A DNA stretch of 64,000 bases from an uncultured Gemmiger sp. (GTDB taxonomy: Bacteria > Bacillota > Clostridia > Oscillospirales > Ruminococcaceae), in NCBI GenBank assembly GCA_947631565.1, contig CANRLV010000001.1:26588-90587 (forward strand). Direction: 5' to 3'. Shown piece by piece: positions 18,793-28,606 of this stretch (position 1 is its first letter; each line of letters begins with the position of its first letter). Under the pieces are notes generated by a model. That model was not told the DNA's origin. It was given only the letters and a program-made list of their open reading frames with translations, and did not search any database. A program made the position numbers and the translations under genes.

Positions 18793-19945
18793 ACTGAAAA
18801 ATTTGCCCGTTCTCATCACCGGCGCGGGGGGCTTTGTGGGGCGCAACCTGACCGCCGACCTGACCGCCGCCGGCTATACCGTCCTTTTGCCCTTTGAGGT
18901 GGAGGACAGCGACGAGACGCTGGCCGCCTACTGCCGCCAGGCGGCTTTTGTCGTGCATCTGGCGGGGGTCAACCGCCCCCTGAACGCCGACGAGTTCTAC
19001 GCCGGCAACACCGGCCTGACCGAGCGCCTGCTGGCCCTGCTGGAGGATGCCGGCAACCCCTGCCCTGTGCTGATGACCAGCTCGGTGCAGGCGGCGCTGG
19101 ACAACGACTACGGCAAAAGCAAGCGCCTGGCCGAGGACGCCGTGCTCGCCCACGGGCGGCGCAGCGGCGCGCCGGTGTATGTGTTCCGCATGGAGGGCGT
19201 GTTCGGCAAATGGTGCCGCCCCAACTACAACAGCGTGGTGGCGACTTTCTGCCACAACATCGCCCGCGGTCTGCCCATCGAGATCCGCGACCCGGCGTTC
19301 GAGCTGCCGCTGGTCTACATCGACGACGTAGTCGGGTGCATCCGGGCCGCCATGGAGCGCGGCGAAGCCGAGCGCGACGCGGACGGGTACTGCCGCATCC
19401 GGCCCGTGCACCGCGTGACGCTGGGTGCCCTGGCCGATACGCTGCGCGGCTTCGCCGCCGCCCGCGGGCAGGGGGAATATGGCAAAGGGCCGACGCTGGC
19501 CGTGCCGGACCTGACCGACGGCGGCTTTGCCAAAAAGCTGTACTCGACTTACCTCTCCTACCTGCCCGAGGACGCCTTTGCCTATGACCTGACCATGCAC
19601 TGCGACGCGCGCGGCAGCTTTACCGAGTTTTTGCGCACGCCGGAGCGCGGGCAGGTGAGCGTGAACATCAGCCGCCCCGGCATCGTCAAGGGCAACCATT
19701 GGCACCACACCAAGAACGAGAAGTTTCTTGTCGTCAAGGGCGAGGCGGTCATCCGCTTCCGCCGCCTGGACAGCGCCGACGTCATCGAGTACCGCGTCAG
19801 CGGCGAAAGGCTGCAGGTGGTGGACATCCCCTGCGGCTACACCCACAACATCGAGAACGTGGGCGACGGGGATCTGGTGACCGTGATGTGGGCGAACGAA
19901 GCCTTTGACCCTGACCGCCCCGATACTTTCCCCCTGCCCGTTTGA
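18782..19945 (+). CDS. capF: CapF/FnlB-like reductase with C-terminal cupin
   Basis: 'LITGAGGFVGRNL' Rossmann start, 'YGKSKRLAED', C-terminal 'KGNHWHHTKNEKFLVVKGEAVIRFR'; overlaps capE. Confidence 0.88.
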   Translation: MANELKNLPVLITGAGGFVGRNLTADLTAAGYTVLLPFEVEDSDETLAAYCRQAAFVVHLAGVNRPLNADEFYAGNTGLTERLLALLEDAGNPCPVLMTSSVQAALDNDYGKSKRLAEDAVLAHGRRSGAPVYVFRMEGVFGKWCRPNYNSVVATFCHNIARGLPIEIRDPAFELPLVYIDDVVGCIRAAMERGEAERDADGYCRIRPVHRVTLGALADTLRGFAAARGQGEYGKGPTLAVPDLTDGGFAKKLYSTYLSYLPEDAFAYDLTMHCDARGSFTEFLRTPERGQVSVNISRPGIVKGNHWHHTKNEKFLVVKGEAVIRFRRLDSADVIEYRVSGERLQVVDIPCGYTHNIENVGDGDLVTVMWANEAFDPDRPDTFPLPV

Positions 19946-19965
19946 CGGCAAGAAAGGACGCGAAT

Positions 19966-21105
19966 ATGCCCAAGCTCAAGCTGATGACGGTCATCGGGAC
20001 CCGGCCGGAGATCATCCGCCTGTCGGCGGTCATCAAAAAGTGCGACGTTTACTTTGACCAGATCCTGGTCCACACCGGGCAGAACTATGACTACAGCCTC
20101 AACCAGGTCTTTTTTGAGGACCTGGGCCTGCGTGCGCCGGACTTTTACCTGGACGCCGTGGGCAAAGACCTGGGCGAGACCATCGGCAACATCATCGCCA
20201 AAAGCTACGCCCTGATGGCACAGCAAAAGCCCGATGCGCTGCTGATTTTGGGCGACACCAACAGCTGCCTGTGCGCCATCGGCGCCAAACGGCTGCACAT
20301 CCCCATCTTCCACATGGAGGCCGGCAACCGCTGCTTTGACGAATGCCTGCCCGAGGAGACCAACCGCCGCATCGTCGACCACATCGCCGACGTCAACCTG
20401 TGCTACAGCGAGCATGCCCGCCGCTACCTGAACGCCGAGGGCACCGCGAAGGAGCGCACCTTTGTGACGGGGAGCCCGATGGCCGAGGTCCTGCGCGCGA
20501 ACCTGCCGGCCATCGAGGCCAGCGATGTGCTGGCGCGGCTGGGGCTCGAGGCCAAAAAATACATCCTGCTCTCCGCCCATCGCGAGGAGAACATCGACAC
20601 CGAGCAGAATTTTATCGACCTGTTCACCTCGGTCAACGCGCTGGCCGCGCGCTATGATATGCCGATTTTGTACTCCTGCCACCCGCGCAGCAAAAAGTTC
20701 CTGGCGGCGCGGGATTTCAAGCTCGACCCGCGCGTGCGGCTGCACGAGCCCTTGGGCTTCCATGACTACAACCATTTACAGATGAACGCGTTCTGCGTGG
20801 TGTCGGATTCCGGCACGCTGCCGGAGGAATCGAGCTTTTTCCTCAGCGTCGGGCACCCGTTCCCGGCCGTGTGCATCCGCACCAGCACCGAACGGCCGGA
20901 GGCGCTCGACAAGGGCTGCTTTGTGCTGGCCGGCATCCGCGCCGGCGGCGTCGAGCAGGCGGTCGAGACGGCGGTGGCGATGGAGCAAAACGGTGATGTC
21001 GGCATTCCGGTGCCCTATTACGGCGAGGACGTCTCGGCCAAGGTGGTCAAGATCCTCCAGAGCTACACCGGCGTCGTCAACAAGATGGTCTGGCGGAAGG
21101 ACTGA
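19966..21105 (+). CDS. capG: Non-hydrolysing UDP-GlcNAc 2-epimerase (CapG/FnlC, WecB family)
   Basis: 'MTVIGTRPEIIRLSAVIKKC', 'HTGQNYDYSLNQVFF', 'HMEAGNRCFDECLPEETNRRIVDHIADV', 'SAHREENID'. Confidence 0.9.
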   Translation: MPKLKLMTVIGTRPEIIRLSAVIKKCDVYFDQILVHTGQNYDYSLNQVFFEDLGLRAPDFYLDAVGKDLGETIGNIIAKSYALMAQQKPDALLILGDTNSCLCAIGAKRLHIPIFHMEAGNRCFDECLPEETNRRIVDHIADVNLCYSEHARRYLNAEGTAKERTFVTGSPMAEVLRANLPAIEASDVLARLGLEAKKYILLSAHREENIDTEQNFIDLFTSVNALAARYDMPILYSCHPRSKKFLAARDFKLDPRVRLHEPLGFHDYNHLQMNAFCVVSDSGTLPEESSFFLSVGHPFPAVCIRTSTERPEALDKGCFVLAGIRAGGVEQAVETAVAMEQNGDVGIPVPYYGEDVSAKVVKILQSYTGVVNKMVWRKD

Positions 21106-21108
21106 CGG

Positions 21109-22338
21109 ATGGGTACGCGCATCCTTGTCGTCACGCAGCATTTCTGGCCGGAGAATTTCCGCGTCAACGATATCGTCGCGGGCTTCGTGGCCGACGGCAT
21201 CGCCGTCGACGTGCTGTGCGGGCTGCCCAACTATCCCAGGGGGGAATGGTTCGACGGCTACAGCGCCGGCGGTCCCTTTTATGAAGAGTACAGGGGCGCG
21301 CATATCTACCGCGCCAAGGAGATCCCGCGCAGGGGCAACACCGGCAAGACCATCTTTTTGAACTATGTCAGTTGGCCGCTGTACGCCTGGGCGGCGCTGC
21401 GCCGCCTGCCGAAGGATGCCCGTTATGACGCGGTGTTCTGCTTCAACACCAGTCCGGTGCTGATGTGCTGGCCGGCCATCCGCTACGCCAAACGCCACAG
21501 GGTCCCCTTGACCAACTATGTGCTGGACCTCTGGCCGGAGAACCTGTACAGTGTGCTGCCGGTGAAAAGCCGGTTCTTGCGCGCCGTTGCCAAAAACGTG
21601 AGCGACGCGCTCTACCGCCGGGCCGACCGCCTCATCGCCATGAGCGAGCCTTTACAGCAGCGCCTGTGCGCCCGCACCGGCAAGAGCCCGGCGCAGGTAG
21701 CGGTCATCCCGCAGTATTGCGAGGATTTTTACGCCGCCCCCCTCCCCGACCCGGCGCTGGAGGAGGCCTGCGGCGGACGGTTCAATCTGGTGTTCACCGG
21801 CAACTTTTCGCCGGCGCAGAGCCTGGAGACCGTCATCCGCGCCGTGGTCACGGCGCGCCAAAGCGGCGCTGCTGATTTGCATCTGCTGCTGGTCGGCGAC
21901 GGCATGAGCCGGGACAGCCTGCAGGCCCTCGCCGCCGAGCTGGGCGCCGAAAGCTATGTCACCTTTGCCGGCAGCGTGCCCCCGACCGATATCCCCCGGT
22001 ATACCGCGTTGGCGGACGCGCTCATCGTGTCGCTGTCCGCCTCGCCCGATCTGGGCCTGACGGTGCCGGGCAAGGTGGCCAGCTGTATGGCGGCCGGCAA
22101 ACCGCTGCTGGCCAGCATGGACGGCGCCGGGTACGATGCCGTACGGCAGGCGGGCGGGCTGGTCAGCCCCGCCTGCGATGTGGAAGGTCTGGCCGCCAAC
22201 CTGTGCGCGCTGTGCGCGATGGCGCCGGCGCAGCGCGCCGAGCTGGGCCGGCAGGCCAAAGAATACTATCTGGCGCACTACCGCCGCGCGGTGCTGCTGC
22301 GCCGGCTGGAAAACTTTATTTTGCAGGGCGAATGCTGA
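21109..22338 (+). CDS. WbuB-like glycosyltransferase family 4 (probable L-FucNAc transferase)
   Basis: 'VVTQHFWPENFRVNDIV', 'GLPNYPRGEWF', 'LDLWPENL'; follows capEFG. Confidence 0.82.
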   Translation: MGTRILVVTQHFWPENFRVNDIVAGFVADGIAVDVLCGLPNYPRGEWFDGYSAGGPFYEEYRGAHIYRAKEIPRRGNTGKTIFLNYVSWPLYAWAALRRLPKDARYDAVFCFNTSPVLMCWPAIRYAKRHRVPLTNYVLDLWPENLYSVLPVKSRFLRAVAKNVSDALYRRADRLIAMSEPLQQRLCARTGKSPAQVAVIPQYCEDFYAAPLPDPALEEACGGRFNLVFTGNFSPAQSLETVIRAVVTARQSGAADLHLLLVGDGMSRDSLQALAAELGAESYVTFAGSVPPTDIPRYTALADALIVSLSASPDLGLTVPGKVASCMAAGKPLLASMDGAGYDAVRQAGGLVSPACDVEGLAANLCALCAMAPAQRAELGRQAKEYYLAHYRRAVLLRRLENFILQGEC

Positions 22339-22363
22339 CCCGCCCGGATGTGAAGGAGAGCCC

Positions 22364-23083
22364 GTGGAATCGACGACCCCAAAAATTCTTGTCATCATCC
22401 CCTGCTACAATGAGCAGGAAAACATCCTGCGCACGGTGGCCGAGCTGCGCGCCGTCTACCCGCAGGCCGACTGCCTGGTCGTCAACGACTGCTCCACCGA
22501 CGGCAGCGCCGCGCTGCTGGCGGCGAACGGCATCCCGTTTTTGGACCTGCCGGTGAACCTGGGCATCGGCGGCGCGGTGCAGACCGGCTACCGCTATGCC
22601 TGCGCCCACGGCTACGACATCACCGTGCAGCTGGACGGCGACGGCCAGCATGACCCCGCCTACCTGCCCGCCGTCATCGGCCCGGTGGCCGAGGGGTGGC
22701 TGGACGTGTGCATCGGCAGCCGCTTTGTCGAGAAGCAGGGCTTCCAGACCAGCTTTATGCGGCGCGTGGGCATCCGTTTTTTGAGCTTTCTCATCCGCCT
22801 GCTGTGCGGGCAGCGCGTGCTGGACGTGACCAGCGGCTTCCGCGCCGCCGACGCCGCCGCCACCGCCTATTTTGCCGACCATTACGCCATCGATTACCCG
22901 GAGCCGGAGGCCGCGCTGGCGGCCAGCCTGGCCGGCTTCCGCGTCGGCGAGGCGCCGGTCCAAATGCGGGAGCGGCAGGGCGGCGTTTCCAGCATCAACG
23001 CCGCGCGCAGCGTATATTACATGGTCAAGGTCTCGCTCTCGCTCATCATCGCCCGCTTTGCCATCAAGCGGCGCAGACAGTAA
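22364..23083 (+). CDS. Glycosyltransferase family 2 (DPM1-like)
   Basis: GTG start after SD GAAGGAGAG; 'KILVIIPCYNEQENIL', 'LDGDGQHDPAY'. Confidence 0.87.
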   Translation: MESTTPKILVIIPCYNEQENILRTVAELRAVYPQADCLVVNDCSTDGSAALLAANGIPFLDLPVNLGIGGAVQTGYRYACAHGYDITVQLDGDGQHDPAYLPAVIGPVAEGWLDVCIGSRFVEKQGFQTSFMRRVGIRFLSFLIRLLCGQRVLDVTSGFRAADAAATAYFADHYAIDYPEPEAALAASLAGFRVGEAPVQMRERQGGVSSINAARSVYYMVKVSLSLIIARFAIKRRRQ

Positions 23084-23093
23084 GGAGCCAACG

Positions 23094-23483
23094 ATGACAC
23101 TGCAACTGCAACTGTATATGCTTTTCGGCGCGCTGGTGCTGCTGGCCGTCATCTTTGTGCTGCTCAAGCAGGGCAAGATGGCGGTCAAGTACAGCCTTTT
23201 GTGGCTGGGGCTGTCGGTGGTATTGGTCATTTTTGCCGCCTGCCCCTATGTGGTGTTCGTGCTGCGGGATATTTTGGACATCCAGATACCGGTCAATCTG
23301 GTATTTCTGCTGATGTTCTGCTTTGTGCTGGTGGTGCTGCTTTCGTTGAGCATCACCTGCAGCCAGCTGGCCGAGAAGAGCCGCCGCCTGGTCCAGGCCA
23401 ACGCCCTGCTGGAGCAGCGCGTGCGGACGTTGGAGCAGCAGCTGGCCGCGCAGGATACGAAAAACGACGCTGACGGGATGTGA
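23094..23483 (+). CDS. DUF2304-like membrane protein
   Basis: TM segments plus coiled-coil tail, directly downstream of GT2 as at 11163. Confidence 0.72.
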   Translation: MTLQLQLYMLFGALVLLAVIFVLLKQGKMAVKYSLLWLGLSVVLVIFAACPYVVFVLRDILDIQIPVNLVFLLMFCFVLVVLLSLSITCSQLAEKSRRLVQANALLEQRVRTLEQQLAAQDTKNDADGM

Positions 23484-23489
23484 CGAGCG

Positions 23490-25079
23490 ATGGAACGGTT
23501 GACGGCATTGGCGGAGTTTTTTGCCGACAACGGGCAGGCGGAGTTTTTGCGCTTTTGGGCAAACGCGCCGCTGCGAAACCCCGAATTCTGGCGCACTTTC
23601 TGGGAGTCTCTGTGGACGCGGGACGCCCAGATGAGTTTTTTGTCCTACACGTTCTGGGTGTTCCTGGCCATCTGCGCCGCCGCCTACTACCTGTGCCCGC
23701 GCATCATCAAGCCGGTGTGGCTGCTGGCGTGCAGCTACGCCTTTTACCTGTATGACCGTCACGGCACGGCGCTGGTGTTCATCCTCATCACCGCCACCGC
23801 CGTGACCTGGCTGTGCGGGCTGGGCATGGGCTTGAGCCAAAACCGCCCGCTGCGCCTGTGCCTGCTGTGGCTGGCCGTGCTGGGGTGTGCGGGCACGCTG
23901 ATCTACTTCAAATACAGCCGCTTTTTTGCCGGGCTGGTAGGACTGGAATTCACGGCCCAGCTGCCCGCCGTGCTGGGGCTGAGCTACTTTATCTTCCAGT
24001 CGCTGGGGTATGTCATCGACGTCTACCAGGGCGTGGTACCGGCGGAGCGCAACCCGCTGTACTACGCGCTCTACGTCAGCTTTTTCCCCTGCATCGTCTC
24101 GGGGCCCATCGAGCGCGCCGACCATCTTTTGCCGCAGCTGCGCGCCCCGCGCGGCTTTTCCTACCGGCGGGTGACGGGCGGCGCCTTCCGTATGCTGTGG
24201 GGCCTGTTCAAAAAGCTGGTCATCGCCGGCAACCTTGACGTCTTCACCCGCGCGGTCTTCACCGATATGCCGGCCTACGGCGGCGGGGTGCTGGCGCTGG
24301 CGGCGCTGGCCTTCAGCTACCAGCTGTACATGGACTTCTCCGGCTACTGTGACCTGGCGCTGGGCGCCGGGCAGGTGCTGGGGTACGACCTGCTCGAAAA
24401 CTTTGACCGCCCCTTTGCCGGGCGCAGCTACACCCAGCTGTGGGACCGCTGGCACATCAGCCTGACTGGCTGGTTCCGCGATTATCTGTTCACCCCGCTG
24501 AGCTTCGTCAACCGCGGCCTGTCCGGCGTGCCGGGCAAGCTGCAGGGGTGGTTCAATATCTTTATCATCTTCCCCATCAGCGGCTTGTGGCACGGCGCCA
24601 GCATGGGCTATGTGGTGTGGGGCGCCTTCAACGGACTGTTCATGGTCGTTGGCAAGGCGACGGCCAAGGCCCGCCGCAAGCTGGCTAAAAAGAACCCGCT
24701 GTACAGGGTCAAATTCCTCAAGGCCGTGATCCAGTGCAGCATCGTCTACCTGCTGTTCACCTTCTGCATCGTGTTCTTTGCGGCCAGCTTTTTCGGCGGC
24801 GACGCGGCCGACGGCTGGTACCTGCTCGCCCACCTGACGGCGGCCGGCGGGCCCGCGTTGGCCGAGCTGCCCGCCCTGCTGGACATCAGCACGCTGACGC
24901 TGTACACCATGGCCGGCGGCATCGTGCTGGTCGAGGTGTTCGAGTTTTTCGGCCGCCCGCATGAGGTCATCCGCAAACTGTGGTTTCCCGTACGCTGGGT
25001 GCTGTATTATGCGCTGCTCATCGCCATTTTGCTGACTGCCAACTTTGGCGCGTCCGGCTTTGTGTACGGTCAATTCTGA
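23490..25079 (+). CDS. MBOAT family O-acyltransferase (AlgI/DltB-like)
   Basis: 'SYFIFQSLGYVIDVYQG', 'LWDRWHISLTGWFRDYLFTPL', 'ISGLWHGASMGYVVWGAFNG'. Confidence 0.93.
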   Translation: MERLTALAEFFADNGQAEFLRFWANAPLRNPEFWRTFWESLWTRDAQMSFLSYTFWVFLAICAAAYYLCPRIIKPVWLLACSYAFYLYDRHGTALVFILITATAVTWLCGLGMGLSQNRPLRLCLLWLAVLGCAGTLIYFKYSRFFAGLVGLEFTAQLPAVLGLSYFIFQSLGYVIDVYQGVVPAERNPLYYALYVSFFPCIVSGPIERADHLLPQLRAPRGFSYRRVTGGAFRMLWGLFKKLVIAGNLDVFTRAVFTDMPAYGGGVLALAALAFSYQLYMDFSGYCDLALGAGQVLGYDLLENFDRPFAGRSYTQLWDRWHISLTGWFRDYLFTPLSFVNRGLSGVPGKLQGWFNIFIIFPISGLWHGASMGYVVWGAFNGLFMVVGKATAKARRKLAKKNPLYRVKFLKAVIQCSIVYLLFTFCIVFFAASFFGGDAADGWYLLAHLTAAGGPALAELPALLDISTLTLYTMAGGIVLVEVFEFFGRPHEVIRKLWFPVRWVLYYALLIAILLTANFGASGFVYGQF

Positions 25080-25097
25080 CGAAGGGAGGCCCGGTCC

Positions 25098-27095
25098 ATG
25101 CCCAACGATGTCCGCGATCCGTCCGCGCCCCGGCCCCCCATGACCGAGGCACAGCGCCAATGGTATGCCCGCCAGCAGGCCGCTGCGGCTGCTTCGGCGC
25201 AGCCGCAGCCCTTCTCGCGCCGCGGCGCCGAGCCCACTCCGACCGGCTCGGTGCCCATCCGTTCGGCGCCCACGCCGGTCCGCCGCCCCACACCGATCCG
25301 TCGCCAGCCGGCAGCGTCGGCACAGACACCGGCAGCTACACGGCCGCAGGGACAGCCGGCGGCGTCGGCACAGGCGCCGGCGGCTGCCCCGGCGCGCCCT
25401 CAAGCGCCCCGGGCGCCGCAGCCTGCCGCACCCGCACGGCCGCAAGCATCCATGCCAACGCGTCCACAACAAGCCCCCGCACAGGCCGCGCCCGCACGAC
25501 CGCAAGCGCCGGTGCAGGCAACACCGATGCGTCCGCAAGCGCCCGCACAGGCGGCGTCGGCAAGGCCCCAAAGCCCGGCGCCGGCGCAGCGTTCGGTCGC
25601 CGAGCAGTTTGCCGCCGCCCTGCAGCAGCCGCCCCCGCCGGCTGCACCGGTATCACGGCCTGACACGGTCCGGCCGGCCGCACCGGCCCCGGCACCGCGC
25701 CCGGCCCCCAAAACGCAGGCGGCTCCCGTACAACCGGCCCGCCCTGCACAAACGCCGCCCCCGGCACCGCCCGCCGCCCACGCCAAGGCTGCCCCCGCTG
25801 CGTCCGTTGACGAGCCGCCGGCGGCCGCCGCGCCGCAAAGCAAAGGCAGGCACACTTCCAAGGCCAACATTGAGCTGTCCCCGGGCTTGCGCAAATTCCT
25901 CAAGGTGCTGCAGGCGGTGGGGTACGCGCTGTTCGTACCCGTCAAGCTGGCGGCGCTGGCCGTCATCCCGCTGTTCGTGTTCTGGTACGGGTACACCATC
26001 GACCGCAACGGTTGGTTCCAGGGCGCGCAGTATGAGCGCGAGGTCGCGCAGGCCCTGCTGGACGGGCACAGCATCACCAACTACACCAAGATGGAGGAGC
26101 GCGAGATCGTCAAGCTCTACGCGCAGAACCTTGACAAGGCACCCACCTCCATCGCGCTGGGGTCCAGCCGTGTTTTACAGATCACGCGCGAGCTCGCCGG
26201 CGACGAGGGCTTTTTCAACGCCGGCATGATCGGCGCCGAATACCCGGACGTGTATGACAGCTACTATCTGTTCGACCGCGTCGGCCTCATCCCGGACACC
26301 GTCATCCTTGGCATCGACCCGTGGCTGTTCTCGGCCGGGCCGGATGCCAACACCTTCAAGCGCGTGGATATGCAGATGTGGAACGAGTATCAGCGCTTCG
26401 CGCTGGGCCGCACCGACATCGACGTGACCCAGGCCACCGAGAACATGAATTTCTGGATGGCCCTGACCAGCCCCGCCTTTTTCCATGAATCGATGGAGTA
26501 TTATCTCGACAACAAGGAAAACGGTATGCGGCCGGATATTTTTGATGGCGACTTGGCGACCGAGCCCGGCGAGGTCAAGATGCCGGACGGCAGCGTGTGG
26601 TACGGCACCGACCTCCGCAACATGACGGCGGAGGAGGTCAACGCCACCGCGACGGCGCAGTTCGTCAGCTCGCTGGTCAACTGCGAGGAATTTTACGAGC
26701 TGGACGAAGAGCACATCGAGATGTTCCGGCAGTTCGTCGACTATGTGCGCAGCCGCGGCAGCTATGTCGTCTTTTTCCTTGCGCCCTACTATCCCGAGGC
26801 CTACAACTGGATCGTCAATTTCCCGGTGCGCTACAGCGGCTTTTTCCAGGTCGAGAACTGGGTGCGGCAGTATGCCGCCGAGCAGGGCATCCCGGTCTAC
26901 GGCTCCTATGACCCGGAGGCCTGCGGCTGCACGCACGCGGACTTTTTCGACGCCTGGCACGTCAAGGACACCGGCATCCGCAAGTTCTTCCCGGGGCTCC
27001 AGGCCATTTACGCCGCGCGCGAGGCCGGCACCCTGCCCGACCCGCTGGCCGTCCAGCCGCGTATGCCCACCGCCACCGAGGACCCCATTTTGTAG
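25098..27095 (+). CDS. Pro/Ala/Gln-rich N-terminus, single TM, SGNH/AlgJ-like extracellular domain; probable partner of MBOAT acyltransferase
   Basis: Low-complexity PQAPAQA-type N-terminus, TM 'VKLAALAVIPLFVFWYGYTI', 'IALGSSRVLQITREL', 'DTVILGIDPWLFS', 'DFFDAWHVKDTG'. Confidence 0.65.
   Translation: MPNDVRDPSAPRPPMTEAQRQWYARQQAAAAASAQPQPFSRRGAEPTPTGSVPIRSAPTPVRRPTPIRRQPAASAQTPAATRPQGQPAASAQAPAAAPARPQAPRAPQPAAPARPQASMPTRPQQAPAQAAPARPQAPVQATPMRPQAPAQAASARPQSPAPAQRSVAEQFAAALQQPPPPAAPVSRPDTVRPAAPAPAPRPAPKTQAAPVQPARPAQTPPPAPPAAHAKAAPAASVDEPPAAAAPQSKGRHTSKANIELSPGLRKFLKVLQAVGYALFVPVKLAALAVIPLFVFWYGYTIDRNGWFQGAQYEREVAQALLDGHSITNYTKMEEREIVKLYAQNLDKAPTSIALGSSRVLQITRELAGDEGFFNAGMIGAEYPDVYDSYYLFDRVGLIPDTVILGIDPWLFSAGPDANTFKRVDMQMWNEYQRFALGRTDIDVTQATENMNFWMALTSPAFFHESMEYYLDNKENGMRPDIFDGDLATEPGEVKMPDGSVWYGTDLRNMTAEEVNATATAQFVSSLVNCEEFYELDEEHIEMFRQFVDYVRSRGSYVVFFLAPYYPEAYNWIVNFPVRYSGFFQVENWVRQYAAEQGIPVYGSYDPEACGCTHADFFDAWHVKDTGIRKFFPGLQAIYAAREAGTLPDPLAVQPRMPTATEDPIL
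25300..25850 (+). repeat. Low-complexity Pro/Ala/Gln/Arg-coding repeat region
   Basis: Imperfect reiterations of ARPQAP/PAQAA in the translation. Confidence 0.75.
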
Positions 27096-27112
27096 GCCCT
27101 TTGCGCCAAATT

Positions 27113-27143
27113 AAAGAAAGCCGCCCGCCGGGCGGCTTTCTTT
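27113..27143. terminator. Bidirectional terminator between convergent genes
   Basis: AAAGAAAGCCGCC-CGCCG-GGCGGCTTTCTTT perfect stem. Confidence 0.85.
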
Positions 27144-27153
27144 ATGGATGGCA

Positions 27154-27672
27154 TCAGCGGAAAATGACCTCGCCGCTTTCGACCTTGGCAAAGTCCACCA
27201 CCGCGGCCTGCGCCTTGACGATGGCCCCGGGCGCGATGTGCACGCCGGTGCCCAGGAGCGCGCCGTGGTCGACGATGGCCCCGGCGTTGAGCAGGCAGCC
27301 CGGGCCCGCCTTGACCCCGGCGCCGACGAAGGCCAGCGGCCCCACGATGCTGCCCGGCCCCAGCACGGCGCCGGGGCTGACGACGGCGGCCGGGTGGCAA
27401 AAGACCGGCGTCCGGTAGCCGGCGGCGGCCAGGCCCTGCAGCAGCTCGGTGCGCAGTTGGTTGCTGCCCAAGCCCACGAAGGCGGCCGGGCAGCGGCTTT
27501 GCAGCACCGGGTCGGCATAGCCGCGCAGCGGCCCGGCGGCGCCGGGGGCGGCGTCGTCAAGGAACAGCACCCTCTTGCACACGCCGGCGCCCTGCAGCCA
27601 TTCGGCCAGCTGGGCGCCAAAGCCGCCCATGCCCAGCACCAGCACGGTGTCAAAGCGTTCGTTTTCGGCCAT
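27154..27672 (-). CDS. NeuD/PglD-family sugar O/N-acetyltransferase (hexapeptide repeat)
   Basis: 'VLVLGMGGFGAQLAEWL' then hexapeptide repeats 'VVSPGAVLGPGSIVGPLAFVGAGVKAG'. Confidence 0.8.
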   Translation of the reverse strand: MAENERFDTVLVLGMGGFGAQLAEWLQGAGVCKRVLFLDDAAPGAAGPLRGYADPVLQSRCPAAFVGLGSNQLRTELLQGLAAAGYRTPVFCHPAAVVSPGAVLGPGSIVGPLAFVGAGVKAGPGCLLNAGAIVDHGALLGTGVHIAPGAIVKAQAAVVDFAKVESGEVIFR

Positions 27673-27830
27673 CGCAAGCCCCTCCCCTGCCGTATGTTAC
27701 TGCCAGTATAGCACAAAACCGCGGCGGCGGAAAGGGCGGTCCGGGGCGGATGCTCACTTTCCCAAAATTTTGACGGATAGCGCGCGGGGATTTGGTGTTT
27801 CTGCGGCTTGTTTTTTTGCCCCCCGGCGTT

Positions 27831-28036
27831 TATACTGGAGATATCGTAGGGACCGCCTGCGGGTCCCACTACAGATGGGGGGCTTTCCCGTGCCGCACGG
27901 TTTTGGCTGTTCGCACCGCGACGCGCTGCGCCGCGCGCTGTTTGGCGCGCGCGTGCCGGGCCGCAAGGCACCCACGCAGGCGACAGGTTGAGAGCGCAGT
28001 GTACCATCCGGCACCTGCGCCCTTTGCTTTTTTCCC
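27831..28036 (+). ncRNA. Candidate structured ncRNA/leader upstream of purE (6S-like or attenuator; unproven)
   Basis: TATACT -10-like box at 27831; hairpin GTAGGGACC/GGTCCC(AC)TAC; long-range CGCCTGCG/CGCAGGCG pairing; GCGCAG...CTGCGC hairpin then CTTTGCTTTTTT. Confidence 0.4.
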
Positions 28037-28058
28037 GTTTTTGCAGGAGGGCTATGCC

Positions 28059-28565
28059 ATGTCAGAATACAAAAAAGTGGCCGTCATCATGGGCTCGGAC
28101 AGCGACTGGGGCGTCGTGAAGGGCGCCTGCGCGGTGCTCAAGGAGTTCGGCGTCCCGTATGAGGCGCACATCCTTTCCGCCCACCGCACGCCGGAGGCCG
28201 CCGCCGCCTTCGCCAAGGGCGCGCGCGCCGCGGGCTTCGGCGTCATCCTCTGCGCGGCCGGCATGGCAGCGCACCTGGCCGGGGCCTTTGCCGCCAACAC
28301 CACGCTGCCGGTCATCGGCATCCCGATGAAGGGCGGCGCGCTGGACGGGCTGGACGCCCTGCTGGCCACCGTGCAGATGCCCAGCGGCTTCCCGGTGGCG
28401 ACGGTGGCGTTGAACGGCGCCAAAAACGCCGCCTATCTGGCCATCGCCATCCTGGCCATCCACGACGAAGGCCTGGCCGTGCGGCTGGAGGCTTTTAGGG
28501 CCGAGACCGCCGCCGCCATTGCCCAAAAGGACGCCGCCATCGCCGCCGAGGCGCAGGCGCTGTAA
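28059..28565 (+). CDS. purE: N5-carboxyaminoimidazole ribonucleotide mutase
   Basis: '[17 protein letters not shown]', '[16 protein letters not shown]', '[26 protein letters not shown]'. Confidence 0.96.
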   Translation: MSEYKKVAVIMGSDSDWGVVKGACAVLKEFGVPYEAHILSAHRTPEAAAAFAKGARAAGFGVILCAAGMAAHLAGAFAANTTLPVIGIPMKGGALDGLDALLATVQMPSGFPVATVALNGAKNAAYLAIAILAIHDEGLAVRLEAFRAETAAAIAQKDAAIAAEAQAL

Positions 28566-28606
28566 ACAGGTTTTCACAAAAACATACGCATAAAGGAGCA
28601 AAAATC

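Noticed and set aside
23064-25571. 835-aa minus-strand ORF
   Set aside because: Antisense to DUF2304/MBOAT genes; low-complexity Arg/Gln/His-rich translation.
27840-28030. Classical purine riboswitch upstream of purE
   Set aside because: Conserved aptamer loop sequences of the purine riboswitch were not seen; recorded only as a structured leader candidate.
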